From Thioalkalivibrio paradoxus ARh 1 (lineage in GTDB: Bacteria > Pseudomonadota > Gammaproteobacteria > Ectothiorhodospirales > Ectothiorhodospiraceae): 64,000 nt of DNA. Within the stretch, counting starts at the first letter, position 1, and every line of letters starts with the position of its first letter. The notes beneath the pieces are model-generated. The model was not told where the DNA came from, searched no databases, and saw only the letters and a list, made by a program, of their open reading frames with translations. The position numbers and the translations under genes were made by a program. The stretch covers positions 2,330,501 through 2,394,500 of the forward strand of contig NZ_CP007029.1 of NCBI RefSeq assembly GCF_000227685.2. Reading direction: 5' to 3'. Shown here piece after piece: positions 1 to 9,155 of the stretch.

Positions 1-2360
1 AGGAAGACGGCGCGATGGTACGGATCGAAGACATCGCGACCGTCGAGCTGGGCTCCGAGAACTACGACGTTTCGGTACGTTTCAACGCCCAGAACGCGAC
101 CTTCGTCGGCATCGAGCTCTCGCCTGACGCGAACGCGCTCGACGTGATCGCCGACGTGCGCCAGGCGTTTCGCGACCGCATCCGCCCGCAACTGCCCGAG
201 GGCCTGAACGCCGAAATCGTCTACGACTCCACCGAGTACATCGAAAGCGCGATCGAGGAGGTTCTGCTGACCATCGCGCTGGCGCTCGGCGTGGTGCTGA
301 TCGTGATCTATCTGTTCCTCGGGTCGCTGCGCAGCGTGGCGATCCCGGCGGTCTCGATTCCGCTGTCGCTGATCGGCACCTTCCTGCTGATGCTGCTGAT
401 GGGCTTCTCGATCAACTTGCTGACCCTGCTCGCGATGGTGCTCGCGATCGGCATCGTCGTCGACGATGCGATCATCATGGTCGAAAACGTGCACCGCCAC
501 ATCGAGGACGGGATGAAACCCTTCGATGCCGCGATCCAGGGCGCCCGGGAACTCGCCTGGCCGATCGTCGCGATGTCCACCACGCTGATCGCGGTATTCC
601 TGCCGATCGGGTTCGTCGGCGGACTGACCGGCACACTGTTCATCGAGTTTGCGTTCACGCTGGCCGGCGCGGTGCTGATATCCGGGATCATTGCGCTGAC
701 ATTGTCGCCGATGCTGGCGTCACGCATCCTGAAGGGCCACGAAGGCGGCCGACCGGGCGGCCGCCTCGAAGGCTGGCTCGACGCACGCTTCAACGCCTTG
801 CAGGCGCGTTACCGGCACCGGCTGCACGGCGCGCTGAACGAGCGCTTCACGCTGCTCGTCTTCGGCCTGATCGTGCTCGTATCCTGTTATTTCCTGTTCA
901 TCACCAGCGCCAGCGAGCTGGAGCCACCGGAGGATCAGGGCTTCGTGTTCTCGGTGATGGAAGGCGACGCCTACCTCGGGCTGGATCAGGTCGAGCGCAA
1001 CACCCGGCTGATCGACGGCTTCATGGGCGAGATTCCCGAGCTGCGCAACATCTTCATCGTCAACGGTTTCGGCGGCGGCGCCACGCCCAGCACCAACGAG
1101 GCGATCGCGGGCTTCGTGATGGCGCCCTGGGATCAGCGCGAGCGTTCGACGGGCGAGATTCTCGAACAGGATCTGCAGCCGCGGCTCGACCAGATCCCGG
1201 CGCTCAGCATCTTCGCGGTCGAGCCGCCGTCGCTGCCGAGCCCCGGGGGCGGCGGCGCGCCGGTCAGCATGGTCATCGGCTCGACCGGGCCGATGGAGAA
1301 CCTCGGGGAATTCACCGACGAGATCATCGCCCGCGCGATGGCGAGCGGCCGGTTCATCTTCATGGACTCGGATCTGGACTTCGACAAGCCGCGAGTGGAC
1401 CTGAAGATCGACCGCGACAAGGCCGCGCAGATGGGCATCGACATGGCGACGCTGACCGCCGACCTGGCGCCGCTGCTCGCCGGTGGTTTCACCGGCCGCT
1501 TCGCGCTCGACGGCCGCAGTTACCGCGTGATTCCGCTGGTGCAGCGCAGCGAGCGCCTGAACCCCGACCAGCTCGCCGAACTCTACACGCGCACCCGGGA
1601 CGGCGAGCCGGTACCGCTGTCGAACATCGTCACGTTCGAGGAGACCGTGGTGCCGCGCAGCCTGCGCCGATTCCAGCAGCTGAACGCGGTCACGCTGTCG
1701 GGCGTGCCGCGCCCCGGCGTGACCCTCGGCGAGGCGCTGGATCTGCTCGACGGCATCGCCGCGGAAGTGCTGCCTGCGGGCTACACCGTCGACTACGCCG
1801 GCCAGTCGCGGCAGCTGAAGGCCGAGGGTGCACAGTTCGTGGCCACGTTCTTCTTCGCGCTGGTCGTGATCTACCTCGTGCTGGCAGCGCAGTTCGAATC
1901 GTTCCGCGACCCGCTGATCATGCTGATGACCGTCCCGATGTCGGTGGCAGGCGCGCTGGTGTTCATCAGCCTCGGGTTCACTTCGCTGAACATCTACACG
2001 CAGGTCGGCCTGGTCACGCTGATCGGCCTGATCGCGAAGCACGGCATCCTGATCGTCGAATTCGCGAACCAGCTGCAGAGGAAGGGGCATTCCATGCGCG
2101 AGGCGATCGAGGAGGCGGCGAGCCTGCGTCTGCGTCCGATCCTGATGACCACCGCCGCGACGGTGATCGCGATGGTCCCGCTGCTGCTGGCCACCGGCGC
2201 GGGCGCCGGCTCAAGATTCGCGATGGGCCTGGTGATCGCAAGCGGTATGGCCATTGGCACATTGTTCACGTTGTTCGTGGTTCCCGCGGTCTACCTGTAC
2301 CTTGCCAGGGATCGTGGGCGCGCCGCGGCCACCGAATCCGCAGCGACCGACCCCGCCTGA
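1..2360 (+). CDS. RND efflux transporter, inner-membrane subunit (5' truncated by window)
   Basis: C-terminal ~785 residues of an RND-family (AcrB/MexB, HAE1-like) proton-driven exporter. The reading frame is open to the left window edge, so the ATG at 15 is internal: it lies within the porter-domain motif VRIEDIATVELGSENYD, and a full protein would be about 1030 residues. Visible parts are the rest of the first periplasmic loop, the TM2-TM6 block (residues ~85-235, including VVDDAIIMVENV with the paired Asp of the proton relay in TM4), the second periplasmic loop, and the TM8-TM12 block with GLIAKHGILIVEFAN. It probably acts with a membrane-fusion protein encoded upstream, outside the window. 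Substrate cannot be read from the sequence. Confidence 0.95.
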   Translation, partial: EDGAMVRIEDIATVELGSENYDVSVRFNAQNATFVGIELSPDANALDVIADVRQAFRDRIRPQLPEGLNAEIVYDSTEYIESAIEEVLLTIALALGVVLIVIYLFLGSLRSVAIPAVSIPLSLIGTFLLMLLMGFSINLLTLLAMVLAIGIVVDDAIIMVENVHRHIEDGMKPFDAAIQGARELAWPIVAMSTTLIAVFLPIGFVGGLTGTLFIEFAFTLAGAVLISGIIALTLSPMLASRILKGHEGGRPGGRLEGWLDARFNALQARYRHRLHGALNERFTLLVFGLIVLVSCYFLFITSASELEPPEDQGFVFSVMEGDAYLGLDQVERNTRLIDGFMGEIPELRNIFIVNGFGGGATPSTNEAIAGFVMAPWDQRERSTGEILEQDLQPRLDQIPALSIFAVEPPSLPSPGGGGAPVSMVIGSTGPMENLGEFTDEIIARAMASGRFIFMDSDLDFDKPRVDLKIDRDKAAQMGIDMATLTADLAPLLAGGFTGRFALDGRSYRVIPLVQRSERLNPDQLAELYTRTRDGEPVPLSNIVTFEETVVPRSLRRFQQLNAVTLSGVPRPGVTLGEALDLLDGIAAEVLPAGYTVDYAGQSRQLKAEGAQFVATFFFALVVIYLVLAAQFESFRDPLIMLMTVPMSVAGALVFISLGFTSLNIYTQVGLVTLIGLIAKHGILIVEFANQLQRKGHSMREAIEEAASLRLRPILMTTAATVIAMVPLLLATGAGAGSRFAMGLVIASGMAIGTLFTLFVVPAVYLYLARDRGRAAATESAATDPA

Positions 2361-2576
2361 CCGCAGCACCACAACGCCGATCGGACACGCTATCCGATCG
2401 GCGCAGGCCGATGCTGCCGGGCGCCCCCTACTCGCCCGACGGCGTCGCCTTTCTCCGGTTGCGTCCGCCTTTTGCTATGCTCCTGCTCCGGTGCCCGGTC
2501 TCTGGTCGGGGCGCCCCGACCGGACGGGCGTGTCGTGCGACCCGCCGGCAACCAGAACCATACGAGAGGAATGGAG

Positions 2577-3062
2577 ATGTCAATGAAACGTCTGATCGCG
2601 GGTGTCGCGCTGTTGTTGGCCGCCCCCCTGGTGGCCTCGGCCGATCCGGGCGACTCGCGCTACGAACCGATCGCGGACGGAGTCGTGATCCACGATCACC
2701 AGACCGGGCTGCAATGGATGCGCTGCAGCCTCGGGCAGTCCTGGACAGGCGAGTACTGCGGCGGGCGTGCCGATCGCTTTACCTGGGACCAGGCGCGGGA
2801 TTTGAACACCGAATTCGCGGGCAAGGATAGCTGGCGACTCCCGACAATGGACGAACTGCAGACGCTGGTCGAATATCGGATGTTCAATCCGGCCATCGAT
2901 CCCTCGGCCTTCCCGAACACGCCGCCGTCGAACTTCTGGTCCTCCTCGGAGGCCGCCTACGACGCCCACTATGCCTGGAGCGTCCACTTCGCGAACGGCT
3001 TCAGCAACTGGCGCCACAAGCGCCAGCGCTTCGAGGCAAGACTGGTGCGCGATCCCGAGTGA
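2577..3062 (+). CDS. Secreted DUF1566 (Lcl C-terminal-like) domain protein
   Basis: 161-residue protein with an N-terminal signal peptide (MSMKRLIAGVALLLAAP..., cleavage probably after VASA). The mature part is a single DUF1566 domain, recognisable from the pattern DHQTGLQWMRC, WRLPTMDELQTLV and NFWSSSEA. These domains occur in exported or surface proteins, often associated with sulfatase-modifying or C-type-lectin-like folds; no enzymatic role is established. The ATG at 2577 was preferred because GAGAGGA ends six bases upstream; ATG 2571 and 2583 are alternatives. It stands alone 110 bp downstream of the efflux gene stop region and is followed by the convergent tRNA-Leu. Confidence 0.8.
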   Translation: MSMKRLIAGVALLLAAPLVASADPGDSRYEPIADGVVIHDHQTGLQWMRCSLGQSWTGEYCGGRADRFTWDQARDLNTEFAGKDSWRLPTMDELQTLVEYRMFNPAIDPSAFPNTPPSNFWSSSEAAYDAHYAWSVHFANGFSNWRHKRQRFEARLVRDPE

Positions 3063-3250
3063 TGCAGTACCCGCGCTGCGAGGCCATCACTCAGCAGCAG
3101 CCTGAACCGGACAGCCAGTGCCACGTTGGGCAGAATCGAAACAAGCGGGCCCTTTCCGCATCTGCCCATCGTGCTCCGGAACGTCTGGCCGCACACCGCG
3201 CCTACTGCACGGGTTACGAACCCCGAATTCGGTGACGTCATCGAAGCGGT

Positions 3251-3337
3251 TGGTGGGGACGGCCGGAATCGAACCGGCACGGCCTTGCGGCCAGCGGATT
3301 TTAAGTCCGCTGCGTCTACCTGTTCCGCCACGCCCCC
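3251..3337 (-). tRNA. tRNA-Leu (anticodon UAA)
   Basis: An 87-nt cloverleaf on the minus strand. The acceptor stem GGGGGCG pairs with CGTCCCC, followed by discriminator A and an encoded CCA end. The anticodon stem is CAGCGGA/TCCGCTG around loop CTTAAAA, giving anticodon TAA. There is a long variable arm (GGCCGCAAGGCC), as expected for class II tRNA-Leu, and a TTCGATT T-loop. Confidence 0.97.
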
Positions 3338-3457
3338 AAGAGTACGGTATTGGCCGTGCCGCGCGTGCGGCCGCGGTGGTCCCGCGCTGGGGATGGTAAT
3401 GGATTCTCCTGCAAGCACCAACGCGCGGGGCGGCGCCTTCGGCTGCGGAGCCCGCCG

Positions 3458-6091
3458 ATGAACGCCGGGTTCGCCGAGCGGGAGGTCGTTTCCACCGGCA
3501 TCGCCGGGCTGGACGCGGTGCTCGACGGGCTGCGCATCGGCGACAATGTCGTCTGGCGCGTCGACGACATCGACGACTACCGGCGCTTCGTGCAGCCGTT
3601 CGTCGCGGCGGCGAGTGCGCAGCAACGGCAGATCATCTACCTGCGTTTCGGCCGGCACGCGCCGCTGGTGGCGCCGGGACCTGGGGTCCGGACCGTCACC
3701 ATCGACGCGATGGGTGGCTTCGAGGCGTTCACGCGTCAGGTCTACCAGCTGATCACGGACCATGGGCGCGGCGCGTTCTACGTCTGCGACTGCCTGTCGG
3801 ACCTGCTGTCGGCCTGGGCCACCGACTACATGGTCGGCAACTTCTTCCGCGTGGTCTGCCCGTACCTCTACGAACTCGACACGGTGGCCTACTTCGCGCT
3901 GCAGCCGCAGAGCCATTCACACACGACGCTGTCACGGATCCGCGAGACCACACAGGTTCTGATCGACGTGCACCATGCCCGGGAGGAATGCCATGTCCAG
4001 CCGGTGAAGGTCTGGCAACGCCAGTCGCCGACGATGTTTCTCCCGCATCGGCAGCAGGGGGAACGTTTCGTTCCGGTGATCGACAGCAGCGACGCCACCC
4101 ATTTGCAGGCGGTACTGGAGCACCGGCACCGGCAGGCGAGCCAGCGCCAGCTCGACTGCTGGGACCGCATGTTCCTCGAAGCAGGCGAAGCCAGCGCGCC
4201 GGGTTCCGATACCGGCCGCCGCAAGGCGATCCTGGAGCACCTGCTCACGGTGCTGATCGGGCGCGAACCACGCATCCTGCAGCTCGCCCGCCGGTACCTG
4301 ACGCTGGAAGACCTGCTCGCAGTGCGGGCGCGCATGATCGGCAGCGGCTACATCGGCGGCAAGGCCGTGGGGATGCTGCTCGCGCGCCAGGCGCTGCTAA
4401 ACGCGGACCGCACGCACTGGAGCCGTCACCTCGAGCCGCACGACTCGTTCTTCCTCGGTTCGGACGTGTACTACGCCTACCTGGTGCACAACCGCTGGTG
4501 GCCGCGAATCATGCGCCAGCGCAGCCCCGAGGGCTATTTCGACGAGGCCCGCTCGCTGCGCGAAGACATGCTGCAGGGCGAGATTCCAGGCGAGATCCGC
4601 CTCGAACTCGAGCGCATGCTCGACTATTTCGGCCAATACCCGATTTTGGTGCGTTCCAGCAGCCTGCAGGAGGACGGCTTCGGCAATGCCTTCGCCGGCA
4701 AGTACGAAAGCGTGTTCCGCGTCAACCAGGGCGCGCCGGACCGGCGTCTGGAACAGCTGGAGGACGCGATCCGGCAGGTCTACGCGTCGACGATGAGCGA
4801 GGATGCACTGGTCTACCGGCAGCAGCGCGGGCTGGCGCAGATGGAAGAACCGATGGCGCTGCTGCTGCAGCGGGTGAACGGGCGCTACCATGGCCGCCAC
4901 TATCTTCCGGACGCCGCCGGAGTCGGCGTCTCGCGCAACACGTTCGCATGGGATCCGGACATGGATCCCGAGGCGGGGATGCTGCGTCTGGTACTGGGGC
5001 TCGGCACTCGCGCAGTGGACCGAATCGAGGGCGATCATGCCTGCGTGGTCGCGCTCGATCAGCCGCACAAGCGCCCGTACCGCGAGCGCAGCGAGACCTA
5101 CCGGTACTCGCAGCACACGGTCGATGTGCTCGACATCGTCGACAACCGCCCGCGCTCGCTGCCGCTGCGGCAGTTGGTGCAGGCCGCCGCGGACCTTCCG
5201 CTGCGCTGGGTAGCCGAACTCGACCGCGAGGCCACCGAGCGCGCACGCACGCTGCCCGGAGGTGGCCCGGTCTGGCGGCTCACTTTCGCCCCGCTGTTGC
5301 GCGAGACCGCGTTCGTGCCGCTGATGCGCCGCCTGCTCCGCGAGTTGGAACACGCCTATGCCTACCCGGTCGACGTCGAGTTCACCGTGCATCTCGCAGC
5401 CGACGGGGTACCTTCGGTGAACCTGGTCCAGTGCCGGCCGCTGCAAACCCTGGGCGAAGGCCAGGCCGTGACCCTGCCGGACCGGGTCGCCCCACCCCGC
5501 CTGCTGTTCGAGACCCGGGGACGTTTCATGGGCGGGAACATCGACCAGCCGATCGCGCGCGTCGTGCATATCGACGGCCCGCGCTACAGCGCACTGAGCA
5601 TCCCCCAGCGTTTCGCGGTCGCGCGGCTGGTCGGACAGATCAACCGAGCGGTCGCAGACCGGGACGCCGACCCGGTATTGTTGATCGGCCCGGGTCGCTG
5701 GGGCACCAGCAGCCCGGAACTCGGCATCCCGGCCCGCTTCGCAGACATCAACCGGGTGGCGGTGCTGGTCGAGGTGGCCGAACTGGGCGCGGGAATGATT
5801 CCGGATCTGTCGTTCGGCTCGCATTTCTTTCAGGATCTGGTCGAATCACGGATCGCCTACGTCGCCCTGTTTCCGCAGGAATCCGGAACCGATTACCGCC
5901 CTGGCTGGCTCGACGCCCTGCCCGATCAGCGCCGGCTCCCCCCTCCCGGCGACGAAGCCCGCGACCCCGCGGTCGCCGCCGCGGTGCGCATCTACGACGT
6001 ACGCGGTCTGAGTCTCCGGGTCGTCGCCGACGTCGTGCGGCAGCGGTTGCTCTGCTACGCGCAGGCGGCTGCCAGCGCGCCCACCGCTTGA
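3458..6091 (+). CDS. PEP/pyruvate-binding (PPDK N-terminal) domain protein with KaiC-like N-terminus
   Basis: 877-residue cytosolic protein. Residues ~10-160 resemble a KaiC/RecA-like fold (STGIAGLDAVLDGL at the start, DCLSDLLSAW as a Walker-B-like strand), but the phosphate loop is missing: the expected GxxGxGKT position reads LRIGDNVVWRV. Residues ~290-690 are a pyruvate phosphate dikinase ATP-binding domain (SGYIGGKAVGMLLARQAL, ILVRSSSLQEDGFGNAFAG). The swivelling phospho-histidine domain (GGxTSHAA) and the PEP-binding barrel of true PEP synthase are absent; the last ~190 residues are of unknown function. The ATG at 3458 follows the promoter-proximal open frame; upstream in-frame codons overlap the tRNA region and are unlikely to be translated. 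Role is probably an ATP-dependent phosphotransfer or regulatory function, not known. Confidence 0.82.
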   Translation: MNAGFAEREVVSTGIAGLDAVLDGLRIGDNVVWRVDDIDDYRRFVQPFVAAASAQQRQIIYLRFGRHAPLVAPGPGVRTVTIDAMGGFEAFTRQVYQLITDHGRGAFYVCDCLSDLLSAWATDYMVGNFFRVVCPYLYELDTVAYFALQPQSHSHTTLSRIRETTQVLIDVHHAREECHVQPVKVWQRQSPTMFLPHRQQGERFVPVIDSSDATHLQAVLEHRHRQASQRQLDCWDRMFLEAGEASAPGSDTGRRKAILEHLLTVLIGREPRILQLARRYLTLEDLLAVRARMIGSGYIGGKAVGMLLARQALLNADRTHWSRHLEPHDSFFLGSDVYYAYLVHNRWWPRIMRQRSPEGYFDEARSLREDMLQGEIPGEIRLELERMLDYFGQYPILVRSSSLQEDGFGNAFAGKYESVFRVNQGAPDRRLEQLEDAIRQVYASTMSEDALVYRQQRGLAQMEEPMALLLQRVNGRYHGRHYLPDAAGVGVSRNTFAWDPDMDPEAGMLRLVLGLGTRAVDRIEGDHACVVALDQPHKRPYRERSETYRYSQHTVDVLDIVDNRPRSLPLRQLVQAAADLPLRWVAELDREATERARTLPGGGPVWRLTFAPLLRETAFVPLMRRLLRELEHAYAYPVDVEFTVHLAADGVPSVNLVQCRPLQTLGEGQAVTLPDRVAPPRLLFETRGRFMGGNIDQPIARVVHIDGPRYSALSIPQRFAVARLVGQINRAVADRDADPVLLIGPGRWGTSSPELGIPARFADINRVAVLVEVAELGAGMIPDLSFGSHFFQDLVESRIAYVALFPQESGTDYRPGWLDALPDQRRLPPPGDEARDPAVAAAVRIYDVRGLSLRVVADVVRQRLLCYAQAAASAPTA

Positions 6092-6096
6092 CCCGT

Positions 6097-6252
6097 TAAC
6101 TCTCATGGCGCACGCGGCCACCCCTGAAAATGAAAGACGTGTAGGGCGGAAAAGGCCGAAGGCCGTCATCCGCCATCCGCCGCCCGGATTGCCGCGGGCG
6201 CCTGGGCACTGCGAACGCCCTGTGGCGGATGACGCTGCGCTATTCCGCCCTT
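6097..6252. repeat. Dispersed ~155-bp intergenic repeat, copy 1
   Basis: First of four copies of an intergenic element whose core starts GTAGGGCGGAAAAGGCCGAA and ends in the inverted form TTCCGCCC. The internal arms GTCATCCGCC and GGCGGATGACG make it a long imperfect palindrome. A ~44-bp leader (TAAC...CATGGC...GGCCACCCC..GATGAAAG) precedes the core in all copies. It begins six bases after the stop codon of the PEP-binding gene. No protein is encoded, so it resembles a REP/MITE-type non-autonomous element. Confidence 0.85.
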
Positions 6253-6286
6253 GTGGGACTACGCGCAGGCGGCCGCCAGCCGTCAT

Positions 6287-7552
6287 TCACTCCGCGTACC
6301 CGCCGCCGGACGTTCCACCACCGGTGTGGCCGCGGGCGAAATAGCTCGCACGGCCGCGGGGAACGACGGTGATGCCCGACTCACTGACCTGGAACCGCTG
6401 GCGGTCGACGTCGGGATCGAAGCCGATGCGCTCGCCGGGCTCGATGTGGTTGTGGCGGTCGACGATCACCCGGCGCAGCTTCGCCCCCCGGCCGATCCGG
6501 GTGTAGTCCATCACGATACATTCGTCGAGCTCGACGTCGTCCTCGATCACGGCCTCGCGGCGGATGATCGAATCCCGGATACGCACGCCGTCATGGACCA
6601 CGCTCGCGGCTCCGAGCAGCGAATTGTGAAGCTCGCCGCCGAGTACGCGCGCGACCGGACCCTGGTAGTTGCTCGAGAAGATCGGCCACTGGGGATTGAA
6701 CATGTCGAACACGGGCTCGTCCCCGAGCACGTCCTTGTGGGCATCGAAATAGGCGTCGATCGTGCCGACGTCGCGCCAGTACACGCGCTTTTCGTAGGGC
6801 TTGATTCCCGGCACCTCGTTGGTCGCGAAATCGTAGGCGAACAGCCGGTGATCGCGCAGCAGGCGCGGCAGAATGTGCCCCCCGAAATCGGTCTCGCCGT
6901 TGCGGTGCGCTTCCTCCAACGCCGCCATCAGCACGTCGGCGCGGAAGACGTAGTTGCCCATCGATGCGAACGCCCGCTCGGGGTCCCCCGGGATCGGGGT
7001 CGGGTTCGCCGGCTTCTCCTGGAACGCCTGGACACGTCCATCCGGAGCAGCCGAGATGATCCCGAAACCGCGCGCGTCGCGCAGGGGAACCGGAAGTGCC
7101 GCGATGGTCACATCGGCCTCGCGCTCCTTGTGGAAGGCGACCATCTGGCGGATGTCCATCCGGTAGATGTGATCGGCACCGAACACCACGACCAGATCCG
7201 GGGCATGCGTCTCGATCAGCCCGATGTTCTGATATACCGCGTCGGAAGTCCCCTGGAACCAGCTCTCGCCGCCGATCATCTGCGGCGGCACCACCGTGAC
7301 GAACTGGTCCTGCAGCAGCGGCGAAATCGTCCAGGATTTGCGCACGTGCTCGATCAGCGACTGCGACTTGTACTGGACCAGCAGGTAGATCGTCCGGATC
7401 TGCGAGTTCACCAGGTTGCTGAGCACGAAATCGACGATGCGATAGCGCGACCCGAACGGCACCGACGGCTTGGACCGGGCGGTGGTGAGCGGCTGCAGCC
7501 GGGATCCCTGGCCACCGGCCATGACGAAAGCGATGATTCGGTCGGTCTGCAT
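6287..7552 (-). CDS. glgC: Glucose-1-phosphate adenylyltransferase
   Basis: 421-residue ADP-glucose pyrophosphorylase, making ADP-glucose from ATP and glucose-1-phosphate, the committed step of bacterial glycogen synthesis. The N-terminal nucleotidyltransferase signature is clear (AFVMAGGQGSRLQPLT, followed by RSKPSVPFGSRYRIVDF), as is FGADHIYRMD for the sugar-phosphate site. The C-terminal third has left-handed beta-helix repeats (SVVHDGVRIRDSIIRREAV). Length matches the family (~420-430). No other glg gene is adjacent. It starts at the ATG at 7552, and its 3' end lies against repeat copy 1, which separates it from the convergent upstream gene. Confidence 0.95.
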   Translation of the reverse strand: MQTDRIIAFVMAGGQGSRLQPLTTARSKPSVPFGSRYRIVDFVLSNLVNSQIRTIYLLVQYKSQSLIEHVRKSWTISPLLQDQFVTVVPPQMIGGESWFQGTSDAVYQNIGLIETHAPDLVVVFGADHIYRMDIRQMVAFHKEREADVTIAALPVPLRDARGFGIISAAPDGRVQAFQEKPANPTPIPGDPERAFASMGNYVFRADVLMAALEEAHRNGETDFGGHILPRLLRDHRLFAYDFATNEVPGIKPYEKRVYWRDVGTIDAYFDAHKDVLGDEPVFDMFNPQWPIFSSNYQGPVARVLGGELHNSLLGAASVVHDGVRIRDSIIRREAVIEDDVELDECIVMDYTRIGRGAKLRRVIVDRHNHIEPGERIGFDPDVDRQRFQVSESGITVVPRGRASYFARGHTGGGTSGGGYAE

Positions 7553-7696
7553 GTCTCACTGACTCCTTCGCGCCTGCGGGGACGCGTACCCTGGTTACGA
7601 TGCGCCGGGCCGGCCGATCCGCACCGGATCTGCCCGATGGCGCGAAGCCTAAGCGAACCGGGCCCGCGGAACCACCCAGAGGCCGGTTCACGCGAG

Positions 7697-7853
7697 TTGA
7701 CTGTCATCGTCAGCGGCCGTCCCCGATGATGAAAGAGGCGTAGGGCGGAAAAGGCCGAAGGCCGTCATCCGCCAGCCGGCGCCCGGATTGCCGCAGGCGC
7801 CGGGGAGGCGCGAACGCCGAGCGGCGGACGACGCTGCGCTCTTCCACCCTACG
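7697..7853. repeat. Dispersed ~155-bp intergenic repeat, copy 2
   Basis: Second copy of the GTAGGGCGGAAAAGGCCGAA element, here 145 bp upstream of the glgC start codon. The right end (CTTCCACCCTAC) is slightly diverged. A partial second leader (TGTCATCGCCAGCGGCCACC...GATGAAAG) follows at about 7868-7901, suggesting a tandem or nested insertion. Confidence 0.85.
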
Positions 7854-7905
7854 GGGCTACGGGGCGCTGTCATCGCCAGCGGCCACCCCGCAAGATGAAA
7901 GGGCG

Positions 7906-7984
7906 AGCCACGGAAAGCACGGACAGACACGGAAAAAGGTTCGATTTGTTTCATATTCCGTGATTTCCGTGTTCTTCCGTGGCT
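7906..7984. repeat. Imperfect inverted repeat with CACGGAA/TTCCGTG units
   Basis: Two 29-bp arms (7906-7934 and 7956-7984) flank a 21-bp AT-rich centre; each arm contains several CACGGA or TCCGTG units, and the outermost ten bases (AGCCACGGAA/TTCCGTGGCT) are perfectly complementary. It follows repeat copy 2 in the 690-bp gap between glgC and the pirin gene. The remaining stretch, 7985-8242, holds no gene that I can support beyond the pirin ribosome-binding site. Confidence 0.7.
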
Positions 7985-8242
7985 GTCATTTCACGCTCAC
8001 TACACCGACATCCCGGCAGCGCAACCTGCCCCTCCGACCGAGGGGCTGCCGCTACGACCCGCTACCCCGGGATCGCAGACCGGCAACGCTCGGCTCACCC
8101 GCCCGCACTGAGGCCCGAAATCTGGCAAATCGCGCAGGGTGAACTGTTCTTGCCACCGCCAACCAAAGACGATGGGCGGATCGCCGGATCCAGGCTGCGG
8201 CCCGCATGCCACGAGCCGGCGCGAACGAAGGAGGGCACCGCG

Positions 8243-9112
8243 ATGAAGAAGATCCTTGGCGTGCACCGCGCCGCATCCCGGCACTGGGTCGGCGACGGCT
8301 TCCCGGTGCGATCCATGTTCTCCTACGAACGCGAGGGGCAGGCGATCAGCCCGTTTCTGCTGCTGGACTACGCCGGCCCAATGCATTTCGCCCCGGGGAA
8401 CCGCCCGCGCGGTGTCGGCGAGCATCCGCACCGGGGATTCGAGACCGTCACCATCGTCTACCAGGGCGAGGTCGAGCACCTCGACTCGACCGGAGGCGGC
8501 GGCCGGATCGGCCCGGGGGATGTGCAGTGGATGACCGCCGCCTCGGGCATCCTGCACCAGGAATTCCACTCGGAGGCATTCACCCGCCGGGGCGGCACGC
8601 TCGAGATGGTCCAGCTGTGGGTGAACCTGCCGGCTGCCGACAAGATGTCCGCGCCGGCGTACCAGCCCGTGCTGGACCGGGACATTCCCGCGATCGACCT
8701 CCCGGACGGCGCCGGCACGGTGCGGGTCATCGCCGGGCGCTTCGGAGAGCACCGCGGCCCGGCGCGAACGCACACGCCGATGGACGTCTGGGATCTGCGG
8801 CTTGCGGCGGGCGGTCCGCCGGTGCGGCTTGCGCTGGCGGACGGCTGGACGTCGATGCTGGTGGTTCTGCACGGCAACGTGCGGATCAACGGCCAGCAGG
8901 AGGCGGGCAACGCCCAGCTGGTGCTGCTCGACCGCGCCGGCGACGGCGTGGAACTTCAGGCCGAGTCGGACAGTACCGTGCTCGTGCTCCACGGCGAACC
9001 GATCGACGAGCCGGTCGTCGGCCACGGCCCGTTCGTGATGAACACCCCGGAGGAAATCCGCGAGGCCGTGCGCGACTTCAACAGCGGCCGCTTCGGCCGG
9101 CTGCCGGCCTGA
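8243..9112 (+). CDS. Pirin family protein (quercetin 2,3-dioxygenase-like cupin)
   Basis: 289-residue bicupin of the pirin/YhhW family. The metal-binding pattern of the N-terminal cupin is visible (GVGEHPHRGFETVTIVYQGE, then DVQWMTAASGILHQEFH), and the C-terminal pirin domain ends with VMNTPEEIREAVRDFNSGRFG, a family hallmark. Pirins bind Fe or another divalent metal through His/Glu; some have quercetinase activity, others are transcriptional cofactors. The ATG at 8243 was chosen because AAGGAGG lies eight bases upstream and because translation from it starts exactly at the family N-terminus; the open frame extends further upstream without homology. Confidence 0.93.
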   Translation: MKKILGVHRAASRHWVGDGFPVRSMFSYEREGQAISPFLLLDYAGPMHFAPGNRPRGVGEHPHRGFETVTIVYQGEVEHLDSTGGGGRIGPGDVQWMTAASGILHQEFHSEAFTRRGGTLEMVQLWVNLPAADKMSAPAYQPVLDRDIPAIDLPDGAGTVRVIAGRFGEHRGPARTHTPMDVWDLRLAAGGPPVRLALADGWTSMLVVLHGNVRINGQQEAGNAQLVLLDRAGDGVELQAESDSTVLVLHGEPIDEPVVGHGPFVMNTPEEIREAVRDFNSGRFGRLPA

Positions 9113-9155
9113 TTCCTCCGGCGCTCGCCGGATCCGGGAATCGGCGTGCCGCGCG

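Noticed and set aside
720-2090. Long antisense open frames opposite the RND gene and many other GC-rich genes
   Set aside because: In high-GC DNA, antisense and off-frame open frames are expected. Their translations are Arg/Ala/Pro-rich with no domain, and each lies opposite a well-supported gene.
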